Part shown: positions 8,604 to 17,560 of the stretch, in pieces
How the letters are laid out: each line of letters opens with the position of its first letter
How positions within the stretch are numbered: position 1 is the stretch's first letter
DNA from: Streptomyces sp. NBC_00576
GTDB lineage: Bacteria; Actinomycetota; Actinomycetes; Streptomycetales; Streptomycetaceae
NCBI RefSeq assembly: GCF_036345175.1
Contig: NZ_CP107780.1
Coordinates: 10,230,001 to 10,294,000 of the forward strand
Reading direction: 5' to 3'
Length of the DNA stretch: 64,000 nucleotides
Position numbers and translations under genes: made by a program
The notes under the pieces: generated by a model
What the model was told of the DNA's origin: nothing
The model's database searches: none
Seen by the model: the letters and a program-made list of their open reading frames with translations, nothing else

Positions 8604-9668
8604 GTGGAACAGACCATGATGGCGGTCCGCCTGTTCGAACATGGCGGTCCCGAGGTGCTCAAGTACATCGAGGCACCGATTCCCGAGGTCGGCCCCGACG
8701 ACATCTTGATGCGCGTGCACGCCACGGCCGTCAACAGCTGGGATCTCCGATACCGCTCGGGCAACCTGCCGCAGCCGCTCCCGGGACGGCCCGCGTGGCC
8801 TCTGCCGTTCCAGCTCGGCCGGGACGCGGCCGGTGAAATCGTCGCCACCGGCGAGAACGTCACCCGGTGGAGCCCCGGCGACAGGGCGGTGCAGCTACCG
8901 CACCCGCCGTGCCGCAACTGCGCCCTGTGCGTACGCGGACTCGAAAACCTGTGCATCGACACCGCCTACCCCGGACACCAGGTCTTCGGCGGATACGCCC
9001 AGTACGTCGTGCGTCGCCAGGACGCGATCCTGCCCATCCCCGAGGGCATCGACTTCGAGACCGCCGCAGCCACCATGTGGTCCTACACCACCCCGCTCAA
9101 CTGTGCGCGGCAAGCACCTGTCGGTCCCGGTGACACGGTGGTCATCACCGGCGCCAGCGGGGGGATGGCGATCGCCTGCGCACAACTGGCGAAGCTGAGC
9201 GGAGCCACCGTCATCGGCACCACCACCAAGCCGGACCGCGACGAAGCGCTCAGGAAGCTCGGCTACGACCACATCGTGCACTCCACCGATCCCCGACTGC
9301 CGGCACAGGTCAGGGAGCTGACGCACGGTCTGGGCGCGGACGCCGTCTGGGACTGTGTCGGCGGCAACGACTTCTTCCAGCTTTCCCTTGCCTGCATACG
9401 GCTCGGCGGTACGGTCATCGTCCTGGGTACACCGACCGACCAGGGATCCCGGCTCGAGCTGGACGCACTCGCGCTCATCGGCGGGCAGGTGAAGATCGCC
9501 AGCGTGCGCGGGGCGACCCTGCGGGACCAGCAGCTGTGCTTGGAACTGCTGGCAGACGGAAAGATCGAGCCGATCATCGACCGGGCCTATCCCCTGGCAG
9601 AGGCGGCTGAGGCCCACGCTTACCTGGAAAGCCATCGGCAGACCGGCAAAGTGCTTCTCCTGCCATGA
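8604..9668 (+). CDS. Zinc-type medium-chain alcohol dehydrogenase / quinone oxidoreductase
   Basis: 354 residues. GroES-like domain with the four-cysteine structural-zinc loop (CRNCALCVRGLENLC), then a Rossmann domain with TGASGGMAIACAQLAK, and a C-terminal cap. The usual catalytic zinc Cys near position 40 is not present (the local sequence is NSWDLRYRSG), as in quinone-oxidoreductase-like members, so the oxidised substrate is uncertain. GTG 8604 is preferred over GTG 8598 because AAGGAA at 8591-8596 is 7 nt from the former and only 1 nt from the latter. Likely controlled through the palindrome at 8523-8544. Confidence 0.88.
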   Translation: MEQTMMAVRLFEHGGPEVLKYIEAPIPEVGPDDILMRVHATAVNSWDLRYRSGNLPQPLPGRPAWPLPFQLGRDAAGEIVATGENVTRWSPGDRAVQLPHPPCRNCALCVRGLENLCIDTAYPGHQVFGGYAQYVVRRQDAILPIPEGIDFETAAATMWSYTTPLNCARQAPVGPGDTVVITGASGGMAIACAQLAKLSGATVIGTTTKPDRDEALRKLGYDHIVHSTDPRLPAQVRELTHGLGADAVWDCVGGNDFFQLSLACIRLGGTVIVLGTPTDQGSRLELDALALIGGQVKIASVRGATLRDQQLCLELLADGKIEPIIDRAYPLAEAAEAHAYLESHRQTGKVLLLP

Positions 9669-10114
9669 CCCCGGGTCGATCGCTGACGCCCGCACAAGGC
9701 GCGGTCAGGCGCGCCATCGAGACAATGCGGCAGGAAGCACGCCGTCGGCCCACCGGTCAGATCCACGCCGTCGGTTCCGCCTCCGGCCCGCTCATCGAGG
9801 TCCAATAGCGCGAACTGGGCTCCTGCGACCGGCTGTTCACCGTCATCGACGGCGGTGAAGGCAAGGAGGCCGGCGGAGGCCCCGCACCCCCGCCACCGTC
9901 GGTGGTGCGCAGGCCTCCGCCGAGTCGCAAGCGAATGAAGTGGACAACAATCGGGCGATTGCTGAAGTGGGCCAGCTGGCCCTGTGTCCAGCTGCTGACG
10001 ATGCAACAGTCACCGACACGGTCCGAGGACCTGCACTGACCAGCAGCGATCAGCTGATTTCCAGTACGACTGGACCACCGGCCCATCGGCCCGAGGGTCG
10101 GCTTGCGTTCACCG
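9669..10114. other. Gap; possible relic of a coupled small gene
   Basis: An ATG at 9665 overlaps the dehydrogenase stop (ATGA). It opens 47 codons to a TAG at 9806-9808, after which the same frame stays open to about 10039. Codon composition is only partly Streptomyces-like and no family was recognised. No other feature seen. Confidence 0.3.
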
Positions 10115-11068
10115 TCATTTCCCCGAGAACAGGTGTTGGGCGTTGGCTGTGGTCAGGGAGCGCCATGTGGTTCCGTCCACTGGCGACTCGGCCGTGTCGA
10201 TTGCCGCGATGTGGGCGTCGGCCAGTGGGGGAGGCGTCCAGCAGTAGTCGCTGCCGAACAGTACGCGGTCCGGATCGACGAGATTCAGCAGCGCGGGAAC
10301 CTGGCGGGGGAAGGCAGTACCCGCCATGTCGTAGTACAGGCCCCGCAGTTGCTGCACCGCATCGGAGGCGGTCGGTTTCTGGGCGGGCAGGAACAGCCCC
10401 ATGAACTCGTTGATGCGGTCGGCCAGGACGGGGATGGCACCCCCGCAGTGCGGGACGATCACCCGTAGGTTCGGATGACGGGTCAGGACGCCGGCCATGA
10501 CCAGGTCGGTGACGGTGCGGGCGGTGTCGAAGATGTACTCGACCATCGGGCGTGGTCTGCCGAGCGCCGACTGTTCCCAGCACACCGGTGAGGTGGGGTG
10601 CAGGAAGACCACGGCCTGTCGGCGGTCGAGTTCCGCGAAGATCGGGTCGAGGCGCTGGTCGCCCAGGTAGACGCCGTGCGTGTGAGTCAGCAAGGCCACG
10701 CCGTCGGCGTCGAGTTCGGCGTAGGCGTAGGCGATCTCCTCCAGCGAGCGGTCCACGTCCGGCAGGGGAAGCGATACGAAGTTGCCGAAGCGGCCCGGGT
10801 GGTCCCGGGTCAGTTCGGCGGTGTACTCGTTGACGCGCCGGGCCAGGAGGCTGGCCGCCTTGTCGTCACCGAAGTGCACGCCGGGGGAGGACATGGACAG
10901 CATCGCGGTCTCGATGCCGTTGCGGTCCATCAGGTCGAGGTGCGCTTGCACGGACCACGACGGCCAGGTGCTCATGCCGTCGGGGTGGGCGTGGCCCGCT
11001 GCTGTGGCCTGCTGGACGTAGAAGTCGGGCAGGAGGTGGGCGTGGACGTCGATGAGGCCGGAGGGCAT
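10115..11068 (-). CDS. Amidohydrolase-2 family protein (cytoplasmic, ACMSD-like)
   Basis: 317 residues without signal peptide. Metal-binding LIDVHAHLLPDFY at the N-terminus, IVPHCGGAIPVLADR in the middle, and VLFGSDYCW near the C-terminus, the same fold as the Tat-exported enzyme at 4141. Probably a metal-dependent decarboxylase or hydrolase of a small cyclic acid. It is the last gene of a left-facing series beginning at 15427; the gap from the antiporter gene is 55 nt and contains AAAGGA before the ATG. The neighbouring carboxymuconolactone-decarboxylase-like and cupin genes fit a ring-catabolism or detoxification role. Confidence 0.88.
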   Translation of the reverse strand: MPSGLIDVHAHLLPDFYVQQATAAGHAHPDGMSTWPSWSVQAHLDLMDRNGIETAMLSMSSPGVHFGDDKAASLLARRVNEYTAELTRDHPGRFGNFVSLPLPDVDRSLEEIAYAYAELDADGVALLTHTHGVYLGDQRLDPIFAELDRRQAVVFLHPTSPVCWEQSALGRPRPMVEYIFDTARTVTDLVMAGVLTRHPNLRVIVPHCGGAIPVLADRINEFMGLFLPAQKPTASDAVQQLRGLYYDMAGTAFPRQVPALLNLVDPDRVLFGSDYCWTPPPLADAHIAAIDTAESPVDGTTWRSLTTANAQHLFSGK

Positions 11069-11123
11069 GACCGAGGGGGTCCTTTCGCGTCGGTCTTGGG
11101 GTGAGGGTGGGTTCGGGTTCGGC

Positions 11124-12710
11124 TCACTCCACCGGTTCGCGTCCGGCCAGCCGGACCTCTTCGTTGTCCAGGGCTGCCTGGAGGCGGCGCAGTACGGTGT
11201 CGTCGATGTGCCGTTCGTCGCGCAGGCGGACGACGGTTGCGCGTTTGTGGGCGATGAGGGCGAGGCGGAGATCGGTGTAGTGGCGGTTGTGGAGCAGGGC
11301 GGGATCTCCGTCGGAGCCCGCGCCTTGGGCCTGCACGGTGGCCAGGTGGGCCTCGTACTCCTGGCGCAGCCACTCCGTGACCTTCGGGGTGGTGCCCAGT
11401 TCGTCGGCGAGGTGCGGGAGCGCCCGGATGGCTTCCTCGGTCGCGGTGGTGTCGGCGAGGACCTCCTCCTCGTCGACGGAGGTGTCGTGCGGCAGCCGAG
11501 CCCAGCGCACCACGCCCGGCAGCAGCAGTCCCTGCACGACGAGGGTCACCACGATGACGCCTGAGGTGACGAAGACGATGAAGGCACGGTCGGGGAAGGG
11601 AGCACCGGAGTCGAGGGTCTCCGGAACCGAGAGCGCGACGGCGAGCGACACCGCGCCCCTGAAGCCCGCGAACCCGCTGACGACACGCGCCCGGTGACTG
11701 AGTCTCTGATCTCGTTGCTCAGGACGCCGGTCGATGGCGCGGATCAGGTAGGTGGAGGAGAACAGGAACGCGAACCGGACCGCGACCAGGACCACGCTGA
11801 CCACTCCGATCGCGATCAAGGCGTCCTGGAGGTCGGACCGGTTCAAGTGGCGGAGCGAGTACTGGAGTTCCACTCCGACCAGGACGAACAGGGTGCCGTT
11901 GATGATGAAGGTGAGCAGTGGCCAGAAGGCCAGGGCCTGGCGGCGGTGCTCGGCACGGATGAGGGTCGGAGCCACCTGAGCCATGATCAGCCCGCTCACG
12001 ACGACCGCGAGCACGCCCGAGGCGTGGATCAGCTCAGCGAGCAGATATGCCGTGAACGGCGCCAGGATCATGACGAGGTTGCCCAGCAGGGGATCGTCCA
12101 GGCGCCTCCGCAGGTTCATGTTGATCCACGCGACCGCCACGCCGACAGCGGCTCCTCCGCCGTAGGCCAGCAGGAACAGCGCGCCGACGTGCGGAAGGGT
12201 GAGGTGTTCCTCGCCGACGGTGATCCCGACCGCCAGGCCGAAGATGACCAGCGCGGTGCCGTCGTTGACGAGGCTTTCGGCACGCAGCACAGTGACCTGG
12301 CGGCGCGGCAGAGAGCGGGCCAGGACGCCCACCGCGGTCGCGTCGGTGGGAGCCACGGCCGCACCCAGCGCCCACGCCGGCCCCCACGGCAGCCCGAGCG
12401 CGTGCCCGGCGACCGCGACGGCCCCCGCGGTGAGGATCACCAGGACCGTGCTGAGCAGGGCGATTCCACGCAGATTCGTACGGATCTCCCGCATGGACGT
12501 GGTGAGGCTCTCCCAGTACAGCAACACCGGAAGGAAGAGCAGCAGCACCACTTCCGGGGGAAGTTGCGTCTGGCGCGCGGCGGGGACCAGCCCGACCAGA
12601 GCACCCACGACAAGCAGCACCACGGGCGGTGCGACGCCCAGGCGCTGCGCGACGAACTGGCCGACCAGCACGGCCACACCCAGGAGTACGACGAGTTCGA
12701 GACCGATCAT
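11124..12710 (-). CDS. CPA1-type Na+/H+ antiporter (NhaP-like)
   Basis: 528 residues. About 12 hydrophobic segments with the CPA1 signature: PPEVVLLLFLPVLLYWESL, APTDATAVGVLARSLP (antiport Asp), AESLVNDGTALVIFGLA (ND motif), and GFRGAVSLAVALSVPE. A cytoplasmic tail of about 110 charged residues follows. The start at 12710 is chosen because CAGGAG stands 8 nt upstream; the ATG at 12770 would add 20 unlikely residues. Role: sodium or proton balance at the plasma membrane. It sits in the middle of a left-facing operon of redox genes. Confidence 0.92.
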   Translation of the reverse strand: MIGLELVVLLGVAVLVGQFVAQRLGVAPPVVLLVVGALVGLVPAARQTQLPPEVVLLLFLPVLLYWESLTTSMREIRTNLRGIALLSTVLVILTAGAVAVAGHALGLPWGPAWALGAAVAPTDATAVGVLARSLPRRQVTVLRAESLVNDGTALVIFGLAVGITVGEEHLTLPHVGALFLLAYGGGAAVGVAVAWINMNLRRRLDDPLLGNLVMILAPFTAYLLAELIHASGVLAVVVSGLIMAQVAPTLIRAEHRRQALAFWPLLTFIINGTLFVLVGVELQYSLRHLNRSDLQDALIAIGVVSVVLVAVRFAFLFSSTYLIRAIDRRPEQRDQRLSHRARVVSGFAGFRGAVSLAVALSVPETLDSGAPFPDRAFIVFVTSGVIVVTLVVQGLLLPGVVRWARLPHDTSVDEEEVLADTTATEEAIRALPHLADELGTTPKVTEWLRQEYEAHLATVQAQGAGSDGDPALLHNRHYTDLRLALIAHKRATVVRLRDERHIDDTVLRRLQAALDNEEVRLAGREPVE

Positions 12711-12777
12711 GGGGCTTGCTCCTGAGTAGGGCGGGCCACTGGCGTAAGTCCGGTGGCCGCCACCGGGCACGTCTTGC

Positions 12778-13149
12778 TCATCTGGGCACCAGCTTCAGCG
12801 TCGTCGGGCGTGCCGCCACTATGGGATCGACATACGCGCCACCGAAGCGGCCGTACTTGGTGCGGTACGCGGTGTCGATACGGTCGTCGATGCCGGAGCC
12901 CGCCACCTCGACGAAGGTGACGTCCTTGTCGACGCCGCCGGATCGGATGTGCCCCTCATGGTTCGCGAGTGCCGCGCGCCACCAGCCGCCGTCCGTACCC
13001 CGGAAGGAGCGGACGTACAGGTCGTCACCGTCGCGGACGACCCAGATCGGCACCGGTCGGCGCAGGGTGCCGTTGCGCCGGAGCGGTGCCATCTCCAACT
13101 CGTCGGCCCCGGCGATGCGGTCGAGTTCGTCGCTCGTCCATGTCGTCAT
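12778..13149 (-). CDS. DUF2255 family protein
   Basis: 123 residues with the DUF2255 pattern: ELDRIAGADELEM at the N-terminus, IWVVRDGDDLYVRSFRG, then WWRAALANHEGHI and a VDPIVAARPTTLKLVPR-type end. The fold resembles split-barrel flavin/F420-binding proteins; no activity is established for this family that I know of. Located 67 nt upstream of the antiporter and probably co-transcribed with it. Confidence 0.85.
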   Translation of the reverse strand: MTTWTSDELDRIAGADELEMAPLRRNGTLRRPVPIWVVRDGDDLYVRSFRGTDGGWWRAALANHEGHIRSGGVDKDVTFVEVAGSGIDDRIDTAYRTKYGRFGGAYVDPIVAARPTTLKLVPR

Positions 13150-13240
13150 CGGTGTTCTCCGATCTTCTGGTGATCCCGTGAGAGTGCGATGAATCTCGTC
13201 ACGGTCGTCGGACCGGTCCGCAGCAGCGGCACACCTGTGG

Positions 13241-13426
13241 TCAGGCGGGAGTGGTGGTGTTCTTCTCCGGCCCGATGCGACGCCCGGACCAGGGCGTCAG
13301 TGCCGGGTTGCCCGGTATCGTCCACGTCGCGTCGGGAGCGAAGCGGGCGAGGATCCGCTCCATGTCGCGTGTGCCGAGGGCGTCGAAGTACGCCTCGACG
13401 GTGGTGATCGCCTCGCTGCTGGCCAT
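13241..13426 (-). pseudogene. SnoaL/NTF2-like protein, truncated
   Basis: From ATG 13426 the product matches the first half of SnoaL-like ketosteroid-isomerase-fold proteins (EAITTVEAYFDALGTRD, then FAPDATWTIPGNPA and WSGRRIGPEK) but stops after 61 residues; the family needs about 130. The remaining sequence to 13150 does not restore the domain in another frame, so the 3' half has been lost. Confidence 0.6.
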
Positions 13427-13536
13427 GACTGTCGGTCCGTTCTGCCGGGTGGCGGCGATGGGAGGTGCCGCCGCTGGTTGGCGCCGACGGCGGTGTGCAC
13501 GGCCGAGTCGGCGCCCACCGCCGCCAGGGCTTCACG

Positions 13537-14553
13537 TCAGGGACGCAGCAGCGTCTTGATGGCGCGGCGCTCGTCCATGGCCTTGTAGCCCTCGGCGGCC
13601 TTGTCCAGGGGCAGGATGAGGTCGAAGACCTTGCCCGGGTTGATACGGCCGCTGAAGACGCGGTCGATCAGGTCGGGAAGGTAGGCGCGCACGGGGGCGG
13701 GGCCACCGCGCAGGCCGACGTGGGAGAAGAAGAGCTCTTGGCCGTCGATCTGAGAGCCGTGCGGGAAGCCGACGAAGCCGACGTTGCCGCCGGGGCGGGT
13801 GGACTGCAGGGCTTGGTGCAGCGACTCCTGGGTGCCGACGCACTCGAGGACCGAGTCGGCGCCGATGCCGTTCGTCAGTTCCTTGACGCGGGCGACGCCT
13901 TCCTCGCCCCGCTCGGTGACGATGTCGGTGGCGCCGAACTCCAGGGCCAGCTTCTGCCGTGACTCGTGCCGGCTCATGGCGATGATCCGCTCGGCGCCCA
14001 GTTCCTTCGCGGCGATGACGCCGGACAGGCCCACCGCGCCGTCACCGACGACCACGGCAGTCGAACCGGGCCTGACCTCGGCGGCCTTCGCCGCGTACCA
14101 GCCGGTGCCCATGACGTCGGACAGGGCCAGCAGGTCGGGGATCAGCTCCTCGGCGGGCTCCTCCGGGGTGACGACCAGGGTGCCGTCGGCGAGGGGCACG
14201 CGGACGTACTCGGCCTGGGCGCCGTTCACCCACTGCGCGTGCTGACAGGAGGTGTGGTAGCCGAACTGGCAGATCTGGCAGGTGTTGTCGGAGGCGACGA
14301 AGGAGCCGATGACGAACTGGCCCGGCCGGACGGTCGAGACGTCGCTGCCGACCTCCTCGACGATTCCGACGTACTCGTGGCCGATCGGCTGCGGTTCGGC
14401 GACCGGCAGGACGCCCCGGTAGCTCCACAGGTCGGAGCCGCACACGCAGGCGGCGACGGTGCGGATGACCGCGTCCGTCGGTGCCGTGATCTTCGGCTCG
14501 GGAGCGTTCTCCACCCGGATGTCACCGGGTGCGTGAATGATGGTTGCTCGCAT
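13537..14553 (-). CDS. Zinc-dependent alcohol dehydrogenase (MDR superfamily)
   Basis: 338 residues. Catalytic zinc ligands in CVCGSDLWSYRG and GHEYVG, a structural cysteine loop (NTCQICQFGYHTSC), and the nucleotide-binding VVGDGAVGLSGV motif. Unlike the enzyme at 8604 it has the full catalytic zinc set. The start at 14553 has GGGAAGG 5-6 nt upstream; longer forms have no such site. It follows the cupin gene by 35 nt and is part of the left-facing CMD-cupin-ADH operon. The substrate is unknown; the setting suggests an aldehyde or alcohol from ring cleavage or electrophile stress. Confidence 0.92.
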   Translation of the reverse strand: MRATIIHAPGDIRVENAPEPKITAPTDAVIRTVAACVCGSDLWSYRGVLPVAEPQPIGHEYVGIVEEVGSDVSTVRPGQFVIGSFVASDNTCQICQFGYHTSCQHAQWVNGAQAEYVRVPLADGTLVVTPEEPAEELIPDLLALSDVMGTGWYAAKAAEVRPGSTAVVVGDGAVGLSGVIAAKELGAERIIAMSRHESRQKLALEFGATDIVTERGEEGVARVKELTNGIGADSVLECVGTQESLHQALQSTRPGGNVGFVGFPHGSQIDGQELFFSHVGLRGGPAPVRAYLPDLIDRVFSGRINPGKVFDLILPLDKAAEGYKAMDERRAIKTLLRP

Positions 14554-14588
14554 GGTGCCTTCCCAGCTCTTGTCGGTCTGTCGTGGTG

Positions 14589-14996
14589 TCAGGGGCGGGT
14601 ACGGGTGCTGACGCGCCGGCCGTAGTAGTCGTCGTCCGAGACGTGTTCGAGCCACGTGGCGTCGTCCGTCTCCCACAGGGCGAGATGGGTCATGAACTGG
14701 TCGGGCGCGGCACCGTGCCAGTGCTCCTCACCCGGGGGTGTGTGGATGATGTCGCCGGGGTGAGCTTCGATGATGTCGCCGCCACGGGACTGCACCAGCG
14801 CGATGCCCTCGACGATGTGGAGGGTCTGGCCAAGGCCGTGGGAGTGCCAGGCGGTGCGGGCGCCGGGAGTGAACCGGACCATGTTGGCCCGCATCCGGGA
14901 GGGCTCCTCACCGCGGTAGATCACATCGGCGTAGGCGTCGCCGGTGAACCACTCGGCAGGAAGCTTCATGGTAGGAGGCTGCTTCAGCAGTTCCAT
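14589..14996 (-). CDS. Cupin-domain protein
   Basis: 135 residues, single cupin barrel: motif 1 (WHSHGLGQTLHIVEG) and motif 2 (PGDIIHTPPGEEHWHG) both carry the His/Glu metal ligands. Such small cupins adjacent to carboxymuconolactone-decarboxylase-like proteins are a recurrent pair in bacteria. ATG 14996 is preceded by AGAGGGA; the longer in-frame ATG at 15164 lies inside the preceding gene. Confidence 0.88.
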   Translation of the reverse strand: MELLKQPPTMKLPAEWFTGDAYADVIYRGEEPSRMRANMVRFTPGARTAWHSHGLGQTLHIVEGIALVQSRGGDIIEAHPGDIIHTPPGEEHWHGAAPDQFMTHLALWETDDATWLEHVSDDDYYGRRVSTRTRP

Positions 14997-15094
14997 GGGG
15001 TGTCGTCCCTCTGGTGTGGTGCTGCCGCCGGGCCGTGCGGCGGCGGTGTGTGGGGGAGAGCCCGCGATGTGGGGTGCGTGCGGGCGGAGGAGCA

Positions 15095-15427
15095 TCAGCC
15101 GGACTGGTCGGACTTCTCCACGATCTCCTTGAGCTGAGTCATCGCGGTCATGGCGTTGGGCCATCCGGCGTAGAAGGCCAGATGGGTGATGGCCTCGACC
15201 AGTTCGTCCTTGGTCACGCCGTTCTCCAGCGCCTTGCCGAGGTGGAAGCCGAGCTGGTCTGTTCGGTACAGGGCGGCGAGAGCGGTGACGGTGACCAGAC
15301 TGCGGTCGCGTGGGGACAGACCCGGCCGCTCCCAGATGTCACCGAACAGCACCGTGTCGGTCACCTCCGCGAGCTTGGGGGCGAACTCCTGGATGGCCGG
15401 CGGCGCGAACTTCTTCCGTTCGGACAT
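15095..15427 (-). CDS. Carboxymuconolactone decarboxylase family protein (CMD/AhpD-like)
   Basis: 110 residues, all-helical CMD domain: LFGDIWERPGLSPRDRSLVTV, then TKDELVEAITHLAFYAGWP. No CxxC peroxidase pair is present, so it belongs to the decarboxylase-like rather than the AhpD-type branch. First gene of the left-facing operon; its promoter lies in the 15428-15715 interval, which it shares with the divergent MmyB-like regulator and which holds two copies of the GGGG/CCCC operator motif. Confidence 0.9.
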   Translation of the reverse strand: MSERKKFAPPAIQEFAPKLAEVTDTVLFGDIWERPGLSPRDRSLVTVTALAALYRTDQLGFHLGKALENGVTKDELVEAITHLAFYAGWPNAMTAMTQLKEIVEKSDQSG

Positions 15428-15625
15428 GGGATGGTGCTCCTTGCGTGTATGTGGGGGGATTCAGGCTGCCCGGCCTTCGACCGGGGAAATACGGAATATC
15501 AGTGACGTGCGGAAAGTAATTCCGTCCCGGGGTCGGCCGTCCCGCCTTTTCGGGTGCATGCTCTCCGCAGACCGATTCTGGTCGCCGCACACGCCATCGA
15601 CCCTGCCCCTTTTGAGGGAATCCGC

Positions 15626-15682
15626 AAAGGGGAGAATTTCATCCTGGGCATCACTTATCCAGGGTAGAGATCCTTACCCCCC
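15626..15682. promoter_or_regulatory. Two operator-like sites between CMD operon and MmyB-like regulator 1
   Basis: Site a (15626-15648): AAAGGGGAGAATTTC then ATCCTGGG. Site b (15659-15682): near-perfect palindrome GGGTA-GAGATCCT-TACCC followed by CC. After the CCCC at 15677-15680 come 19 nt and then TGCGACACT (15700), 16 nt before the ATG of the regulator. The CCCC block therefore falls on the -35 position, which suits autorepression. No Shine-Dalgarno is visible, so the mRNA may be leaderless. Confidence 0.6.
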
Positions 15683-15715
15683 TCGTGCAGACCGAGCGGT
15701 GCGACACTGGCTGAC

Positions 15716-16591
15716 ATGACCAGCGACGCGCATCTGAACGGGCTGGGAGAATTCCTCAAGGCGCGGAGGGCGGAGTTGACCCCGCGCACGGTCGGTCTGC
15801 CCGATACCGGTGGCCGGCGTGTGCCTGGCCTGCGCAGGGAGGAAGTTGCGCGGCTCGTCGCCATCAGCACTGACTACTACACACGGCTGGAACAGGGCCG
15901 TATCCAGCCGTCAGCGTCAGTGCTGGCCGCTCTCGCCCGTGTCCTGCATATGGATGATCACCAGCGTGACCACCTGTTCGAGCTGGCCGGCCGGCAGAGG
16001 GCGCGACACCGTAGCCAGGCCGTACAGAAGGCTCAACCCCAGTTGCGCCGCCTGCTCGACGATCTCACCGCGAGTCCCGGCGTGGTGATCGGCCGCAGTA
16101 TGGACATTCTGGCGTGGAACCCGCTCGCCGCCGCCCTGCTGACCGATTTCGCGAAGGTGCCGGAAGGCAAGCGGAACTGCGCCCGTATCCTCTTCACCGA
16201 TCCCTCCATGCGGACGCTGTACGCGGACTGGCGGGCCGTCGCCCGTGGCTGTGTGTCCCATCTGCGTATGACGGCCGCCAAATACCCGGACGATCCGCGG
16301 CTGATCAGTTTGGTCGGCGAACTATCCGTGCAGGACAGGGACTTCGGGCAGTGGTGGGGAAGCCGTCACCTGCCGTCGCGCAGGCTGGGCATGAAGAGGT
16401 TCCACCACCCCGTCGTCGGTGAACTGGTCCTCGACTGGGACATCTTCACCTGCAGCAGCGATCCCGATCAGGAACTCGTCGTCTGGACGGCGGAGCCCGG
16501 CACGCCGTCGTACGACGGGCTACGTGACCTCGCCTCACGGGCCTCCGGCCGACTCGGCGGGCCCGTCGGCCGGTCCGGTCGACTGGTCTGA
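15716..16591 (+). CDS. MmyB-like XRE transcriptional regulator 1
   Basis: 291 residues. N-terminal helix-turn-helix (about 15-75: RRVPGLRREEVARLVAIS, YYTRLEQGR) and a C-terminal MmyB-like ligand-binding domain (ILAWNPLAAALLTDF, FTDPSMRTLYADW, RRLGMKRFHHPVVGEL). Family knowledge: these actinobacterial regulators bind a small hydrophobic ligand and commonly sit next to dehydrogenase genes. It is divergent from the CMD-cupin-ADH operon and tandem with the paralogue at 16691. The start codon is 34 nt past the operator-like site, the same distance as in the other two paralogues. Confidence 0.92.
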   Translation: MTSDAHLNGLGEFLKARRAELTPRTVGLPDTGGRRVPGLRREEVARLVAISTDYYTRLEQGRIQPSASVLAALARVLHMDDHQRDHLFELAGRQRARHRSQAVQKAQPQLRRLLDDLTASPGVVIGRSMDILAWNPLAAALLTDFAKVPEGKRNCARILFTDPSMRTLYADWRAVARGCVSHLRMTAAKYPDDPRLISLVGELSVQDRDFGQWWGSRHLPSRRLGMKRFHHPVVGELVLDWDIFTCSSDPDQELVVWTAEPGTPSYDGLRDLASRASGRLGGPVGRSGRLV

Positions 16592-16635
16592 TCCGGCGCC
16601 GCGAGCTTGGGAGCAACAAGGTGAATTCCCGAACC

Positions 16636-16657
16636 CTGGGAGAAAATTCTCCCCCTC
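16636..16657. promoter_or_regulatory. Operator-like palindrome before MmyB-like regulator 2
   Basis: Perfect 7-bp arms GGGAGAA and TTCTCCC separated by AA (16638-16653). CCCC at 16652-16655, 19 nt, then TGCGACACT at 16675, 16 nt before ATG 16691: identical geometry to regulator 1. Confidence 0.65.
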
Positions 16658-16690
16658 ATTTTTCGGGTGAATGCTGCGACACTGGCTGCT

Positions 16691-17560
16691 ATGTACAGCG
16701 AAGCGCATTTGCCTGAACTGGGAGAATTCCTCAAGGAGCGCCGAGCCCAACTCAGCCCGCGGACCGTGGGCCTGCCCGAGTCCGGGGCACCGCGGCGCGT
16801 GCCGGGGCTGCGCCGTGAGGAGGTCGCCCAACTCGCGGGGATCAGCACGTACTCCTATGCGCGGTTGGAGCAGGGGCGTGCCCCTGTGCCGAGGTCTGTG
16901 CTCATCGCTCTGGTCCGTGTCCTGCACCTCGATGACGACCAGCGTGACCACCTGTTCGAGCTGGCCGCGAGCGGGGAGTCTGAACCGCGCCGCCGACCGG
17001 CGCAGAAGGTCCACCCGCAGCTCAGGCGCATCCTGGACGAGCTGACAGCGACTCCCGCGCTCGTCCTGGGCCGGCACCTGGACATCCTCGCCTGGAACCC
17101 TCTGGCTGCCGCCCTGCTCACCGACTTCGACCGGGTCCCCGAGAAGAAACGCAACTACGCCCGGCTGCTCTTCACCGACCCCGCCTTCCGGGAGATCTAC
17201 CTCGACTGGAGGACGAACGCTCGGACCTGCGTCGCCCACCTGCGCGTGGAGGCCGCCAGGAGCCCTGGCGACCCCGGGTTGGCCGCACTCGTCGGCGAGC
17301 TCTCGATGGCCGACGCCGACTTCCGGCAGTGGTGGGCAGGCCGCCAGATGACCGGCCTACGGATGGGTACCAAGAGGCTGCGACACCCGCTCGTCGGCGA
17401 CCTCACCCTCGACTGGGACAGCCTGACCTGCACAGCCGACCCCGCACAGAAGTTGGTGATCTCGACCGCCGATCCAGGGACCCCGTCCCATGACGGACTT
17501 CTCTTCCTTGCGTCATGGACTACGGACCCGAATCAGCCGGCACGTGATGCGGCAGCTTGA
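16691..17560 (+). CDS. MmyB-like XRE transcriptional regulator 2
   Basis: 289 residues from ATG 16691, paralogous to 15716-16591 over its whole length: HTH (RRVPGLRREEVAQLAGIS, YSYARLEQGR), ligand-binding domain (ILAWNPLAAALLTDFDR, FREIYLDWRTNA, MGTKRLRHPLVGDLTLDW). The ATG at 16667 is rejected because 16691 places the start at the same position relative to the conserved GCGACACTGGCTG promoter block as in regulator 1. Probably autoregulated through the palindrome at 16636-16657. Confidence 0.9.
   Translation: MYSEAHLPELGEFLKERRAQLSPRTVGLPESGAPRRVPGLRREEVAQLAGISTYSYARLEQGRAPVPRSVLIALVRVLHLDDDQRDHLFELAASGESEPRRRPAQKVHPQLRRILDELTATPALVLGRHLDILAWNPLAAALLTDFDRVPEKKRNYARLLFTDPAFREIYLDWRTNARTCVAHLRVEAARSPGDPGLAALVGELSMADADFRQWWAGRQMTGLRMGTKRLRHPLVGDLTLDWDSLTCTADPAQKLVISTADPGTPSHDGLLFLASWTTDPNQPARDAAA

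Noticed and set aside
11694..12725. 343-codon frame on the + strand
   Set aside because: Antisense to the Na+/H+ antiporter; extremely Asp/Gln/Arg-rich, not protein-like.
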